A stretch of 64,000 nucleotides of DNA from Dyadobacter sp. CY261 (GCF_021440085.1 NZ_JAKCPW010000002.1:248001-312000), one strand, 5' to 3'. Shown: positions 25,506 through 35,719, counted from the stretch's first letter. The notes: a model not told the origin generated them from the sequence alone. Made by a program: numbers and translations.

Positions 25506-26462
25506 ATGACCAAAGTTACCGAGTACATCAGCCGCGCGGAAGGAAAAACCCTGTTCTCGATCGAGATTATCCCCCCACTGAAAGGACAGAATATCAATGA
25601 TTTGCTCGATTCCATCGAGCCTCTGATGGAATTCAATCCCCCGTTTGTAGATGTTACTTACCACCGCGAGGAACTGATCGACCGTGTCGGCCCGGATGGG
25701 ACCATTGAACGCATTCCGATTCGGAAACGGCCGGGAACGGTCGGTATCTGCGCACGTTTGATGGAGCGTTTCAAAGTGGATGCGGTGCCGCATGTGATCT
25801 GCGGAGGATTTACCAAAGATGAGACCGAAGATGTATTGATCGATCTGCATTACCTGGGTATAGACAATGTATTGGTGCTCCGTGGCGACCCCGAGAAGTC
25901 CGCGGGCGTTTTCAAACCCAAACAAGGCGGACATACCTACGCATCGGAGCTCGTGACTCAGGTGGATAATATGAATAAGGGAATCCTGCTCAATGCAGAA
26001 ACAGAAATGTCGCCGACCAACTTCTGTATCGGTGTGGCTGGCTATCCTGAAAAGCATTTCGATGCCGTTTCTTTTGATTCCGATTATGCGGCTTTGAAAA
26101 AGAAGGTCGATCTCGGCGCCAACTACATTGTGACGCAGATGTTTTTCGATAATCAGAAATATTTCACCTTTGTGGAACGCTGCCGCGCAGAGGGAATCAC
26201 GGTTCCTATCATTCCGGGATTGAAACCGTTATCAACCAGAAAACAGTTGACCGTTCTTGCAGATATTTTCCATTTGCAATTCCCGCAGGACCTGGTGAAA
26301 GAAGTTGAAAAGTGTGCTACCGACAAAGAAGTCCGTCAGGTAGGCATTGAATGGGGCATACAGCAAAGTAAGGAATTAATGGCTTACGGCGTGCCTGTGC
26401 TGCATTTTTATACAATGGGCAAATCCGACAACGTGTCGCAGATCGCCCGGGGCGTGTTTTAA
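25506..26462 (+). CDS. metF: 5,10-methylenetetrahydrofolate reductase
   Basis: MetF of about 318 residues, a flavin-dependent TIM barrel. It reduces methylene-tetrahydrofolate to methyl-tetrahydrofolate, the methyl donor for methionine synthesis. Visible marks are FSIEIIPPLKG at the start (with the catalytic Glu of the FSxE motif), VDVTYH, VLRGDPEK, CIGVAGYPEKH and ANYIVTQMFFD. It is preceded by an attenuator-like leader, in keeping with methionine or one-carbon control. No strong ribosome-binding site is visible directly before the ATG, as is common in Bacteroidota. It is convergent with ybjQ. Confidence 0.97.
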   Translation: MTKVTEYISRAEGKTLFSIEIIPPLKGQNINDLLDSIEPLMEFNPPFVDVTYHREELIDRVGPDGTIERIPIRKRPGTVGICARLMERFKVDAVPHVICGGFTKDETEDVLIDLHYLGIDNVLVLRGDPEKSAGVFKPKQGGHTYASELVTQVDNMNKGILLNAETEMSPTNFCIGVAGYPEKHFDAVSFDSDYAALKKKVDLGANYIVTQMFFDNQKYFTFVERCRAEGITVPIIPGLKPLSTRKQLTVLADIFHLQFPQDLVKEVEKCATDKEVRQVGIEWGIQQSKELMAYGVPVLHFYTMGKSDNVSQIARGVF

Positions 26463-26484
26463 TCCAGTATGTGGCATATTTGAT

Positions 26485-26529
26485 ACTGCGGTGCCCGGCG
26501 TACCATGTTTATTCGTAGCACACCGCAGT
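26485..26529. terminator. Inverted repeat between metF and ybjQ
   Basis: A 9-bp perfect inverted repeat (ACTGCGGTG / CACCGCAGT) with a 27-nt loop overlaps the 3' end of ybjQ. There is no clear U-run on either side, so its action as a terminator is uncertain. Confidence 0.4.
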
Positions 26530-26829
26530 GCCATTGGCACTCACCATAAGCATCGAGCTGCCATTTCCGATCGTTTCGAGATCTATATCCACACCGATTA
26601 CTGCATTGGCCCCAAGGCGTTGCGCCTGTTCCATCATTTCGCGGATTGCGATGCTTTTGGCTTCTCGGAGCCCCTGCTCGTAAGAGCCTGAGCGACCGCC
26701 TACTACGTCGCGAATACCTGCCAGGAAGTCCTTTACAAAGTTGGCCCCGATAATGGCTTCACCATTCACCAGTCCGATATACTTGATGATCTTTTTACCT
26801 TCGATATTCGGGGTAGTAGTAACGAGCAT
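26509..26829 (-). CDS. ybjQ: YbjQ/UPF0145 family protein
   Basis: A complete YbjQ-type protein of about 106 residues (putative heavy-metal-binding family). Diagnostic blocks are [40 protein letters not shown], and the long helix into [15 protein letters not shown]. Known structures of the family are pentameric, and the metal-binding role is predicted rather than shown. It stands alone between metF and the nitroreductase gene. A TAATTTGG about 30 nt upstream on the minus strand may be part of its promoter. Confidence 0.92.
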   Translation of the reverse strand: MLVTTTPNIEGKKIIKYIGLVNGEAIIGANFVKDFLAGIRDVVGGRSGSYEQGLREAKSIAIREMMEQAQRLGANAVIGVDIDLETIGNGSSMLMVSANGTAVCYE

Positions 26830-27051
26830 GCGATTTCAGGTTTGGTTGGTGTTGATTTTGACGGGCCAAATTACGGTTTTTGCCAAAGAAGAGGCTGAAA
26901 ATAATGGTTTAGCGGCAAACTAGCATGCCTTCGGGGTAAAATTTAGTTATGATTTGAAAAACGGGTAGTACTTCGCCTGATTTGACGGAAAACGGCCTAA
27001 TAATCGTTAGTTTTGGCCTTTGACAAATTGAAAAGCAGCAAAATTTCTGAA

Positions 27052-27630
27052 ATGGACCAAACAGTAGAAGTTATTAACCATATTATCCGCACACGTCGGA
27101 GCATTTTCCCGCCAAACTATATCCAGAAGGAAATTCCACAGGAAGTCATTGAAAACATCCTTGAAAACGCCAATTACGCACCCACGCACAAGCGTACGGA
27201 GCCATGGCGGTTTATGGTGTTCAGAGGGGACGAAAAGTTACAGCATCTGGCCAGTTTCTTCATGGAGCGTTACCGCAACAATACGCCCGCTGAATCATTT
27301 TCACAAGCGCGTTACGAGGCTGCGGGTGAGAAAATCCTGAAATCGGCCTGCGTGATCGCTGTCAATGCGGAACTCCATCCGAACGACCTGCCGGAATGGG
27401 AAGAAATCGCGGCGGTGGCCTGTGCGGTACAAAATATGTGGCTAACTGCCACCGCTTACGGGATTGGATCGTACTGGAGCAGCCCGGCGGTGTTAAAAGA
27501 ACTGGCCGAATACATGGGCTTGCCCGAAGGCCAGAAATGTCTGGGATTGTACTACCTGGGGTATCACAATGCCCCCGAAGTACCAGCACGCCGCAATAGC
27601 CCTATCGAAGACAAAATTACCTGGGCCTGA
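27052..27630 (+). CDS. Nitroreductase family protein
   Basis: An FMN-dependent nitroreductase-family protein of about 192 residues from the ATG at 27052 (MDQTVEVINHI). Visible marks are RTRRSIFPPNY for FMN phosphate binding, ANYAPTHKRTEPWRFMVF (typical of the YdjA-like branch), WEEIAAVACAVQNMWLTATAYGIGSYW, and LGLYYLGY near the end. The natural substrate is unknown. Only 2 bp separate its stop codon from the ABC ATPase gene, so the two are co-transcribed. Confidence 0.9.
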   Translation: MDQTVEVINHIIRTRRSIFPPNYIQKEIPQEVIENILENANYAPTHKRTEPWRFMVFRGDEKLQHLASFFMERYRNNTPAESFSQARYEAAGEKILKSACVIAVNAELHPNDLPEWEEIAAVACAVQNMWLTATAYGIGSYWSSPAVLKELAEYMGLPEGQKCLGLYYLGYHNAPEVPARRNSPIEDKITWA

Positions 27631-27632
27631 TC

Positions 27633-28610
27633 ATGAAACAGGTCCAGCCGACCCTGCGCGCGCAGCAAATCACCAAGACATTTGGTACCGACGCTGTCCT
27701 CTCCGGCATCGACCTCGAATTGGCGCCGGGCGAATGGCTGGGGATCCTGGGCGAAAGCGGATCGGGAAAAAGCACCTTGCTACGCATTCTGGGACGTTTC
27801 CTGGATGCGGAGCAAGGTGATGTTTTTTTCAAAGGACAGCTACTCAAATCCGTTGCCAGCGAGTTGATGCCCGGGCATGAGGCCATAAAACTCATTCATC
27901 AGGAGTTTGAGTTGTTTCCAAACCAGACGGTAGAGGAAAATATCGCTTACTCGCTACGTTTCTATGAGCCTGACTATCGGCTCGAAAAAGTGGCGGAACT
28001 GCTGGAAACAACCGCATTGAAAAGCGTAAAAGACCGCAAGGCAAAATTGCTGTCAGGAGGAGAAAAGCAGCGCACAGCTATTGCCAAAGCGATTGCTGAA
28101 CTGCCCGATGTGTTGTTGCTCGACGAGCCTTTCGCCCATTTGGATAACCACAATCGCCGCGTACTCGCCGATGCCATCGAGCGCCTGAGAAAGCGAGAGA
28201 AAATGAGTTGCATCTTCGTAACGCACGAAGCGGCCGATGCCCTGGCCTGGTCGGACAGGATCGCGGTCCTGCGCGACGGCAAGATCATTCAGATCGGAAC
28301 CCCGCAGGAAGTCTACGACCAGCCCGTTAACAGTTATGTGGCGGAACTGACTGGCGATATTAACTGGATCGCGGGGGAACAGGGTAAAAAGCAGTTCTAC
28401 ATTCGCCCGGAAAAGATAAAACGAACGCGCAATCCGGAGAAAAGCCGCTGGGCAGGCAAGGTGGAAGCCGTACGCTTTCATGGTAATCATTGGGAGATCC
28501 GCTGTGTAAAAGGCAAAGAACAAATATCCTTTTACAGAAACAAACCCGACCTCGAAATCGGGCAAGAGGTAAAGCTCACCTATGCATCCAAAGACCTCAA
28601 ACGCATTTGA
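27633..28610 (+). CDS. ABC transporter ATP-binding protein, PotA/CysA type
   Basis: An ABC ATPase of about 325 residues. Walker A is GESGSGKST (near residue 43), the Q-loop is IHQEFELF, the signature is LLSGGEKQR, Walker B is VLLLDEPFAHLD, and the switch histidine is in FVTHEAA. After the nucleotide-binding domain (about 230 residues) comes a TOBE-like region beginning near FYIRPEKIK, as in importers for spermidine, sulfate, molybdate or iron. No permease or binding-protein gene is adjacent, so the transported substrate cannot be named. It is translationally linked to the nitroreductase gene. The next gene converges after 4 bp. Confidence 0.9.
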   Translation: MKQVQPTLRAQQITKTFGTDAVLSGIDLELAPGEWLGILGESGSGKSTLLRILGRFLDAEQGDVFFKGQLLKSVASELMPGHEAIKLIHQEFELFPNQTVEENIAYSLRFYEPDYRLEKVAELLETTALKSVKDRKAKLLSGGEKQRTAIAKAIAELPDVLLLDEPFAHLDNHNRRVLADAIERLRKREKMSCIFVTHEAADALAWSDRIAVLRDGKIIQIGTPQEVYDQPVNSYVAELTGDINWIAGEQGKKQFYIRPEKIKRTRNPEKSRWAGKVEAVRFHGNHWEIRCVKGKEQISFYRNKPDLEIGQEVKLTYASKDLKRI

Positions 28611-28614
28611 TGCA

Positions 28615-31131
28615 TTACAATTTGAACCAGAAGGAAATTTTCACAGCGAAAGGCGTCACATTCGGATTGTCGAGATACGTGAGCCGGTGAATGAAATCGA
28701 CCCGGCCGGTGCGGAAAATGTTGTCGATCCCATAGCCTAGCTCCACGTAGGGCTTGTCGTTTAACGGGCTGAATGTGAGTATTTTTTGTCCTGACTCGTC
28801 GGTAGTGGTCGTCAGCGACTGATTGGCATTTCGGAGACTGCCGTAAAACAGCCTGCCTGTGGCGAGCATTCGCAATTTCAGCCGCCGGATTGCCGGAATG
28901 CGGTTCAATATAAATCCTTCAAAATTATGCTCCATGCGCAAAGCGAAATACCGGTCGCTGATAAATTCAAAATAGCGCATCAGATTATAGGCATTCTCGA
29001 CATAAAACAGCGACTCATTACCCAGCGGCGTGTAAAGCAGCGGGTAGGGCAAGGTAGAGGGAATATACCCGAACGTAACATTATAATAGGTACGCCCGAT
29101 GACGCCCGCCCGGAAACTCTGCCGGATATTGAAAGAGAATTTATTGTAGTTAAAATCCCCGCCCAGCAGACGCTTGAAGCCATGCGTATAGCGCAAGGTA
29201 AATGCCGGGGAATTGCCGGTTCCCATGCTGATACGCTCATTATCGTTAAGAAGGAATGTCTCCTTCTGAGCAAGGCGCGCCTCGAAATTGACTTCCGTAA
29301 TATCGAATGCACTTTTGACTGGCGAATCGTCACCTGCCGTCGGATTAGTGCGGTAAGTGAAGGGAAACAGCGGGTCAAAAGTGCGATGTCGGACTTGCAC
29401 GCTACCAGTCAGGCCCTTTACGACCTCCCTTTTCAAATAAGCTGAAACATCCTCTTGCCAGTATGGCCGGCGAAACGCCCCGAAGCGCGACAAGGCCCCG
29501 AAAATGGTACTCGGACCGATGGTCTCGGCCGTTAGTCCAAGGCGCTCCAGATCTTTGGAATAGGAGATACCAGCCATTGTCCAGGGTTTACGACTGATGA
29601 TGTAATCCAGACCGCCGCCGTATTTGAACTCGCCGTCACGTGTGCCGTAAGCGCCATAACCACTGAAAATCCATTTTTTACTAAACCCGGGATCAGTCCG
29701 GAAGCCCAGGCGGAAGCGATGGCCCTCCACTTTGTTGTTGGCATACAAAAAAAGGTATGGCCCGAGGTCGATATTCCATTTGTCGATCCTTTTGTAGCCA
29801 TTTACAAAAACGTTCAGTATCTCGGTATACGTTTTTACTACCGGCAGTGCTTTCAAGGAATCGATCAACTCGAAGGTCAATTTTTCGGACGGACTCAGGC
29901 CTTCGGGGCGACTTTTCATCCAGAAAGCGGAATCGTGGTCGAGGTAATCCTCTTTAAGCTCAATGGCCGTGTCGTAAAACCGGGATTCACGCGGCGCGTC
30001 TGTTTTGTATTTAGATTGAGCCGAATAGAATTTCAGAAGCATTCCTGCCGCTTGCGGTGTTGGCTCGTCGACGTCGATCATTACGCGCGTTTTACGGGGT
30101 AACCAATTTTTTTCGTCTTCTGACAATTCATAGGATTGCTGGATTTTGATGCGGTCGATGTAGTTCAGGTTGGCTTCTTTTCCTACACTCACGTCGATTT
30201 GCGTCAATGCAAACGTTTCGCTGTCGACCCACATCGAACCGGAGAATGCGAGGTCCTGCTTCTGCCGGGGTTCAAAATCGATTTGATAATCATAGCCGGA
30301 GCCATTGGCAATGCTGTCGGCGAGATAATATTCATAGTAAAGCCGCCAATTGTCCGAAATGGGCGAGACGAAGTCCTTTTGAAGGATATTCAGCCAGTTG
30401 TTGTAAAAATTATATTGCTGGAAAGTAGAACCGACCAGCTGTGAAACCATGCTTCCATCTGTCAATCCGACGCCGGAGACTTTGGTTTTGTTGATCACTT
30501 CCTTCTTCTTCTGCGGGTCGCGGCGGTAAAAAACATCCGAAACAGATTCGGAGATAAAGATTGGGATGATCGTCTCGCCATTTTCGCCTTTCACTTCATC
30601 GAACTTGTCGAGAATATGGGTCATTTTCTTGACCGGCTTGCGGCTTCTGAACCCTTTGGAAAGATTATCGATGTCGATCTGGATCTTGTTGTAGGCTTCA
30701 TATTCGTAAGCTGTAAGCTCGTCGGGATTGTTGGCTTTTTTGCGGGCCATGATTTTACGCATGATCGCATAGGCGGGGTTTTCACCGGCAAGGATCTTCA
30801 CCTCCCGAAGCAGGGTTGTTCCCGGCGAAAGCTGGATATCGATCACCTGCTCCTTCAATCCCGGCGCGATGGCTTTGCTCCGGCCTGTATAACCCACATA
30901 CGTAACGACGACCGAATCGGCGGGAGGTGTAAATGTGAGTTGATAAACGCCGTCAAAACTGGTGGTCGTTCCGGCGAGCTGCCCGCGGATCCCGATATTG
31001 GCAAACGGAATGGGATCACCCGTTGTGGCATCGGTAACCTTGCCTTTAATGGCGTAAACTGCCTGCGAGATGCCTTTATGGCAGATCGTCGCGAAGAGAA
31101 TGAAGGCGGCTATGTACACGCGCGGCCTCAT
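28615..31131 (-). CDS. DUF5686 outer-membrane protein with regulatory-like domain
   Basis: A protein of about 838 residues. A signal peptide ends near GISQ. A carboxypeptidase-regulatory-like beta-sandwich follows (AIKGKVTDATTGDPIPFANIGI, about 26-110). The rest is the DUF5686 region, beginning near ENPAYAIMRKIMARKK and ending in alternating aromatic beta strands and a C-terminal FWFKL, which suggests an outer-membrane beta-barrel. The function of DUF5686 is unknown. The last base of its ATG is shared with the TGA of the SanA-like gene (ATGA overlap), which implies translational coupling. Confidence 0.9.
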   Translation of the reverse strand: MRPRVYIAAFILFATICHKGISQAVYAIKGKVTDATTGDPIPFANIGIRGQLAGTTTSFDGVYQLTFTPPADSVVVTYVGYTGRSKAIAPGLKEQVIDIQLSPGTTLLREVKILAGENPAYAIMRKIMARKKANNPDELTAYEYEAYNKIQIDIDNLSKGFRSRKPVKKMTHILDKFDEVKGENGETIIPIFISESVSDVFYRRDPQKKKEVINKTKVSGVGLTDGSMVSQLVGSTFQQYNFYNNWLNILQKDFVSPISDNWRLYYEYYLADSIANGSGYDYQIDFEPRQKQDLAFSGSMWVDSETFALTQIDVSVGKEANLNYIDRIKIQQSYELSEDEKNWLPRKTRVMIDVDEPTPQAAGMLLKFYSAQSKYKTDAPRESRFYDTAIELKEDYLDHDSAFWMKSRPEGLSPSEKLTFELIDSLKALPVVKTYTEILNVFVNGYKRIDKWNIDLGPYLFLYANNKVEGHRFRLGFRTDPGFSKKWIFSGYGAYGTRDGEFKYGGGLDYIISRKPWTMAGISYSKDLERLGLTAETIGPSTIFGALSRFGAFRRPYWQEDVSAYLKREVVKGLTGSVQVRHRTFDPLFPFTYRTNPTAGDDSPVKSAFDITEVNFEARLAQKETFLLNDNERISMGTGNSPAFTLRYTHGFKRLLGGDFNYNKFSFNIRQSFRAGVIGRTYYNVTFGYIPSTLPYPLLYTPLGNESLFYVENAYNLMRYFEFISDRYFALRMEHNFEGFILNRIPAIRRLKLRMLATGRLFYGSLRNANQSLTTTTDESGQKILTFSPLNDKPYVELGYGIDNIFRTGRVDFIHRLTYLDNPNVTPFAVKISFWFKL

Positions 31132-31778
31132 TCGTCATGCTTATTTTTGCCGATCTGGGTATTGGAAGTCACGTCCGCAGCGGGACGCAAGATATGGACA
31201 TCGAGCACGGCTTTCGGGCGAGCAAGGTATTCGCGAATAAGCGTGCGGAACGAGTAACCGTCAGGAACGTCCTGAGCGGCGAAGGATATGGCATTAATTC
31301 CTTCATTATGAGCAATATACAATGCTCTTGCGTTGTGAAAATTTTGGGAAATGATGGTGAAATTATCCTGGTTGAAAACCTGTTTGCAACGGACGATCGA
31401 ATCGAATGTGCGGAAGCCGGCATAATCCAGCGTCATCACGTTTTCGGGAATGCCCAGGTTTAGCAGGGCGCGCTGCATATCCAGCGGTTCGTTATAGTAT
31501 TGCGAATCGTTATTCCCGCTGAGGATGATGTATTTGATTTTTCCCTCCTTGAAAAGCCGGGCGGTTGCTTCCATCCGGTATTTGAAAAAAAGGTTTTCAG
31601 CACCCTTTTCAGATTTTTTACTGGTGCCTAGCACCAGCGCCACGTCATTCGGTGGCAGGTTTCCGATGGAAAAGTAGGAGTATTGTCGCGTGCAATAAAC
31701 TACCCAGAAATTACATAGCAGGATAAAAACCATGCAGGCGAATAATAAGGCTAATATGACTTTGATCAATTTTTTCAC
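31128..31778 (-). CDS. SanA/YdcF family membrane protein
   Basis: A DUF218 (ElyC/SanA/YdcF) protein. One N-terminal membrane segment (LIKVILALLFACMVFILLCNFW) precedes the domain, which begins at NDVALVLGTSK and continues with FKYRMEATARLFKEGKIKYIILSG-type motifs and ISQNFHNARALYIA. E. coli SanA affects envelope barrier function and vancomycin tolerance. The GTG at 31778 gives a normal membrane-anchor N terminus; a TTG at 31865 would add 29 residues. It sits between topoisomerase subunit A and the DUF5686 gene on the same strand and overlaps the latter by 4 bp. Confidence 0.87.
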   Translation of the reverse strand: MKKLIKVILALLFACMVFILLCNFWVVYCTRQYSYFSIGNLPPNDVALVLGTSKKSEKGAENLFFKYRMEATARLFKEGKIKYIILSGNNDSQYYNEPLDMQRALLNLGIPENVMTLDYAGFRTFDSIVRCKQVFNQDNFTIISQNFHNARALYIAHNEGINAISFAAQDVPDGYSFRTLIREYLARPKAVLDVHILRPAADVTSNTQIGKNKHDE

Positions 31779-31910
31779 CTGTATACGCGTTGCCTTGTAA
31801 ATTTCAAGTCGCCGGATCGCGTACACCCCGATGATCGTGCTTTTTGATCTGATATACGCGATCAACGGCTCTTTCTGTTGCTGCTGATCTGGAAATTATA
31901 ATATTCTGGC

Positions 31911-34673
31911 TTATTCAAACAATCCGAGTTGACTTTTAGGGTCCGATCCTTTTTTTGAATCTTTTTTCGATTTCGGTTCGGTCTTAGACTCTGTGTCGGG
32001 GTCGTCATCAGCTTGCTCCTCATCGATCCCGGTATCTTCGCCGGCATCGTCGCCTTCCTGGTTAACAGTATTTTCAACCAAAGCATTCGGCGCGTCGCCG
32101 GCAGCTTCTTCCCCGCTATGTTCATCGTCCGGAATATCGTCAGTCGCTTGTTCGGCGACTTCCTCCACGGGAACGGCCAACGGTTCGAGCCAACGGATTT
32201 CCTTGAACTTGTCGTTCGGAATGCGGTTACCCTGTGCCCGCCATCCGCGGATGTCGACCATATCTTCTACCAGATATTCCTCTGTGGCTTGTTCTTTTTG
32301 AGCTGTTTTTGGATACACGATTTCCAGTCGCGGGCGTATATCCGTGCTGGCAAGGATCAGTTTGCTGTTTTTAGTGTCGCTGATGAAAAGGAATTTCTTG
32401 TCGAGCGACGAAGTTTCGATGTTAAACCTTTTGATAAAGTGCTGTTTCTGGCCCGCATCAAAATAAATGGCGGTGATGGGTAACTTGGTATCAAACTTCT
32501 TGACGAGCAATACGTCGTGCGGTTCGTAATGGTTGGTGAGGTCGAAGTTGGTTAGCTCATACGAACCATCCTTATAAACGACCACGATATTGTCGCTCGG
32601 GCCGAAATTGCCAAGGTATTCGCCGCGCTCGTCACGGTTCAAGCGGCCGATGATCGGGTCGAACCACATATCCACGCCGCCCAGCGTCGAACGTCCGGCC
32701 TGTTTCAGGGTGAGTTTTCTAACCGGATATTTCGTCAGAATATTACCCATTGCGCTGCGGTTTTTGATCAGCAGGTCCGCAAAATTATAGTCAAATTGCT
32801 TGACCTTGGCTTTGCTCTGCGCGGTGAGGTTGACGGTAATGATCTCCGCTTCGCCATTGTCGTTGGCCGTGAAGTAGGTAATCTTCGATTTCGGCGTGCC
32901 CTGCGTGAGCTCATATTCGCGGTCGCGGGTGATGGCGGTTACCTGGAAACGTTTCGCGTAAGAAACACCGGTTTTACCATCCACATAAACCAGGTTATAA
33001 ACTTTACGCTCATCATTTTTAAGAAAAACGGCGCAGTGGATAATGTCTTTGCCGACAAAGACTTTGTCCTGCACTTTGGTAACCACACAGCGGCCGTCGC
33101 CACGGAACACGATAATGTCATCGATATCCGAGCAATCCATTACGTATTCGTCTTTTTTGAGGCCATAACCTATAAAACCTTCCGTGCGGTTGACATACAA
33201 TTTCTGGTTGTTGGCCGCAACGACATTGGCTGAAATCTGATTGAATGCACGAATCTCGGTTTTTCTGCCCCTTCCTTTTCCATATTTTTTGAGTAATTCC
33301 CTGTAATACTCAATGGCGAAACGCGTGATGTTGGCCAGGTTATCCTCGGTTTCGGCAAGGTCTTCTTCCCATTTACGCATCAGCTCATCCGCCTTGAAAC
33401 CGTCGTACTTCGAGATCCGTTTGATGCGGATCTCGGTCAGTTCCACAATGTCGTCGTCGGTGATCACGCGGTAAAATTGTGCTTTATAAGGCTCTAATCC
33501 TTTGTCGATCGTGCGGATCACTGCTTCGAAAGTCTCACATTCTTCGATATCCCTGTAAATGCGGTTTTCGATGAAAATCTTTTCCAGTGAGCCGTACAGG
33601 ATCTTTTCCAGCAATGCCAACCGCTTGATTTCCAGCTCGCGCTGTAATAAATGGACGGTTTGCTGGGTATTGTATTTCAAAATCTCGGTAACACCGACAA
33701 AATGAGGCTTCTCGCCAATAATTATACAGGCATTAGGCGAAATGGAGACCTCGCATTCGGTGAACGCATAGAGCGCGTCCATCGTAATGTCGGGCGACAC
33801 GCCCGGTGCCAGATGTACCTGGATTTCCACGTCGGCGGCGGTGTTATCCACCACTTTCTTGATCTTGATCTTGCCCCCGTCGTTCGCCTTGATGATCGAT
33901 TCGATCAGCGAAGTGGTGGTGGTGCCGAAGGGAATGTCACGGATGACGAGCATCTTTTTGTCTTCCTCCTCGATTTTGGCACGGACACGGACCTTGCCGC
34001 CACGGTGACCATCGTTGTAATTGGAGATGTCGGCAAGGCCGCCGGTCAGAAAGTCGGGATAAATAATGACATCTTTCCCCTGCAAAATGCCGATTGAAGC
34101 CTCGATCAGTTCACAGAAGTTATGCGGGAGTATTTTGGTAGACAAGCCCACTGCGATACCCTCTACACCCAGCGTGAGCAGTATGGGGAATTTGACCGGC
34201 AATGTAACGGGTTCGCGTTTACGGCCGTCGTAGGATAGCTGCCATTCGGTGGTGTCGTCGTTGAAAACGACATCTTTGCCAAATCGGGAAAGGCGCACCT
34301 CGATGTAGCGGGCCGCAGCGGCACCGTCACCGGTACGGATATCACCCCAGTTACCCTGGGTGTCAAAAAGTAGCTCCTTCTGCCCGATATTGACAATGGC
34401 ATCATAGATAGAAGCATCGCCATGCGGGTGGTACTGCATCGACGACCCGACGACGTTGGCCACCTTGTTGAAGCGGCCGTCGTCCATTTCGTTGAGCGCG
34501 TGCATGATGCGCCGCTGAACGGGTTTCAGGCCGTCTTCGATCGCCGGGACGGCACGTTCCAGAATTACATAAGAAGCATAATCGAGAAACCAGTTTTCGT
34601 ATAAGCCCGAAATGGGCAGTTTATCATGCAATCCGCTATCTTCTACTTCGGGCGTAGCTCCGTTTTCGTCCAT
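31911..34673 (-). CDS. parC: DNA topoisomerase IV/gyrase subunit A
   Basis: A type IIA topoisomerase A subunit of about 920 residues. The breakage-reunion domain starts at YASYVILERAVPAIEDGLKPVQRRI, has YHPHGDASIYDAIV (the quinolone-resistance region) and the catalytic tyrosine in AAARYIEVRLS. The C-terminal part forms the DNA-wrapping domain (GRSTLGGVDM and similar blade repeats). It ends in a long acidic then lysine-rich tail of about 75 residues. I favour ParC because the gyrase-type GQRG(A/G)xG box is not seen. The partner B subunit is not adjacent in this window. Confidence 0.9.
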   Translation of the reverse strand: MDENGATPEVEDSGLHDKLPISGLYENWFLDYASYVILERAVPAIEDGLKPVQRRIMHALNEMDDGRFNKVANVVGSSMQYHPHGDASIYDAIVNIGQKELLFDTQGNWGDIRTGDGAAAARYIEVRLSRFGKDVVFNDDTTEWQLSYDGRKREPVTLPVKFPILLTLGVEGIAVGLSTKILPHNFCELIEASIGILQGKDVIIYPDFLTGGLADISNYNDGHRGGKVRVRAKIEEEDKKMLVIRDIPFGTTTTSLIESIIKANDGGKIKIKKVVDNTAADVEIQVHLAPGVSPDITMDALYAFTECEVSISPNACIIIGEKPHFVGVTEILKYNTQQTVHLLQRELEIKRLALLEKILYGSLEKIFIENRIYRDIEECETFEAVIRTIDKGLEPYKAQFYRVITDDDIVELTEIRIKRISKYDGFKADELMRKWEEDLAETEDNLANITRFAIEYYRELLKKYGKGRGRKTEIRAFNQISANVVAANNQKLYVNRTEGFIGYGLKKDEYVMDCSDIDDIIVFRGDGRCVVTKVQDKVFVGKDIIHCAVFLKNDERKVYNLVYVDGKTGVSYAKRFQVTAITRDREYELTQGTPKSKITYFTANDNGEAEIITVNLTAQSKAKVKQFDYNFADLLIKNRSAMGNILTKYPVRKLTLKQAGRSTLGGVDMWFDPIIGRLNRDERGEYLGNFGPSDNIVVVYKDGSYELTNFDLTNHYEPHDVLLVKKFDTKLPITAIYFDAGQKQHFIKRFNIETSSLDKKFLFISDTKNSKLILASTDIRPRLEIVYPKTAQKEQATEEYLVEDMVDIRGWRAQGNRIPNDKFKEIRWLEPLAVPVEEVAEQATDDIPDDEHSGEEAAGDAPNALVENTVNQEGDDAGEDTGIDEEQADDDPDTESKTEPKSKKDSKKGSDPKSQLGLFE

Positions 34674-34840
34674 AAATGCAGGAGGAACCAGGTTTTAAGA
34701 ATTCAGTAAAAATTAATTGACCTTCCGATTTCCCGGTCTTCATTAGGGGACTGGCTCAATCCAAAAGGAAGAAACAGGGTGAAGTTTGCCGGAAGATTGG
34801 GTTGAATTAACTGCTAATATAGCAAAATAAGCGATAAAAC

Positions 34841-35494
34841 TCAGCTTTCAGCGCCCGGCTCAGACGCGTTGAGGACGGCCAACAGTTCGCTGATCATCAT
34901 CGCCGTAGCACCCCAAATTTTGTAACCCTGCACCATGTAATGCGGTGCATGTACCTGTTCCCCACGCACTTGAATGTCACTCGAACCGATAATATTAACA
35001 TCAGAAATCTCTTCAAGTTTGATCTCAAAAATATCTTCGACCTCGCGCGGATCAGGATAAAAGCCGGGTCGATAAGGCATGGCCGCCACGACCGGCAGGA
35101 CATGGAAATTACTGGCAGGAATGAATAGCTCCGTCAATGCACCCAGGATTTTGACATCATTAAGCCTTAAACCTATTTCTTCCTGCGCCTCACGCAAAGC
35201 CGTGCGGATCAGGTTTTCGTCGCTCAGTTCATAACGCCCGCCCGGAAATGCCACCTGGCCGCTGTGGACGCCGTCATAAGCTGGTCGAAGGATAAGCGGG
35301 AAATAAATGTCGTTCTGGTAGGGATAAAACAGAACCAATACCGCGCTCTTCCGGGTGCGTGTGTTGGGTTTAAACGTGAGGCGCAGTTTGCTGGTCGACA
35401 TCATGAGCTGGTGGGCCGTTTCACCAGGCAGAGGGAATTTAAGTTTCTGGGTTAGCTGTTCGGTAAATGCGGAAAATGATTCCAGTGCGGCCAT
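34841..35494 (-). CDS. Nudix CoA pyrophosphatase
   Basis: A Nudix hydrolase of about 217 residues similar to NudL/YeaB coenzyme A diphosphatases. The Nudix box is complete: GGRYE...REAQEEIGL (about residues 85-108). It is preceded by LRPAYDGVHSGQVAFPGG, which contains the CoA-type UPF0035 element. It would split CoA into phosphopantetheine and adenosine 3',5'-bisphosphate. It is a single gene, with a DUF2442 remnant upstream on the same strand. Confidence 0.88.
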   Translation of the reverse strand: MAALESFSAFTEQLTQKLKFPLPGETAHQLMMSTSKLRLTFKPNTRTRKSAVLVLFYPYQNDIYFPLILRPAYDGVHSGQVAFPGGRYELSDENLIRTALREAQEEIGLRLNDVKILGALTELFIPASNFHVLPVVAAMPYRPGFYPDPREVEDIFEIKLEEISDVNIIGSSDIQVRGEQVHAPHYMVQGYKIWGATAMMISELLAVLNASEPGAES

Positions 35495-35554
35495 TTTGGC
35501 GGAGTTAATGGGATACTTAGGTGACGGACATTTTTGTAATTTAAACTATCCAAC

Positions 35555-35719
35555 CTAAATTTTTGCATAATGAAGCTCTCTTTTGAAATCAAAGAAGCTT
35601 TCGAGGCTCAGGTCTTCATCCAGCCGCTTGAACCACGCAAGCGGATTGCCGATCGTATGACCGCTGTCGAGTACCAGATATCTATTGGTTTCGTCGAACC
35701 ACACTTTGCTGATTTTCAT
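35555..35719 (-). pseudogene. Shortened DUF2442-type gene (54 residues)
   Basis: An intact small frame of 54 codons (MKISKVWFDE...RELHYAKI). It matches both ends of the DUF2442 family: the KVWFDETNRYLVLDSG start with GNPLAWFKRL, and the end LDEDLSLESFF. The middle of the family (about 25 residues, usually N-A-T-x-x-Q-R through a GIHW segment) is missing, and the join is in frame at KRL/LDEDLS. Its ATG lies inside the preceding DUF4160 remnant. DUF2442 and DUF4160 genes are commonly adjacent and have been suspected of being toxin-antitoxin-like. The protein could still be made but is probably not functional. Confidence 0.7.
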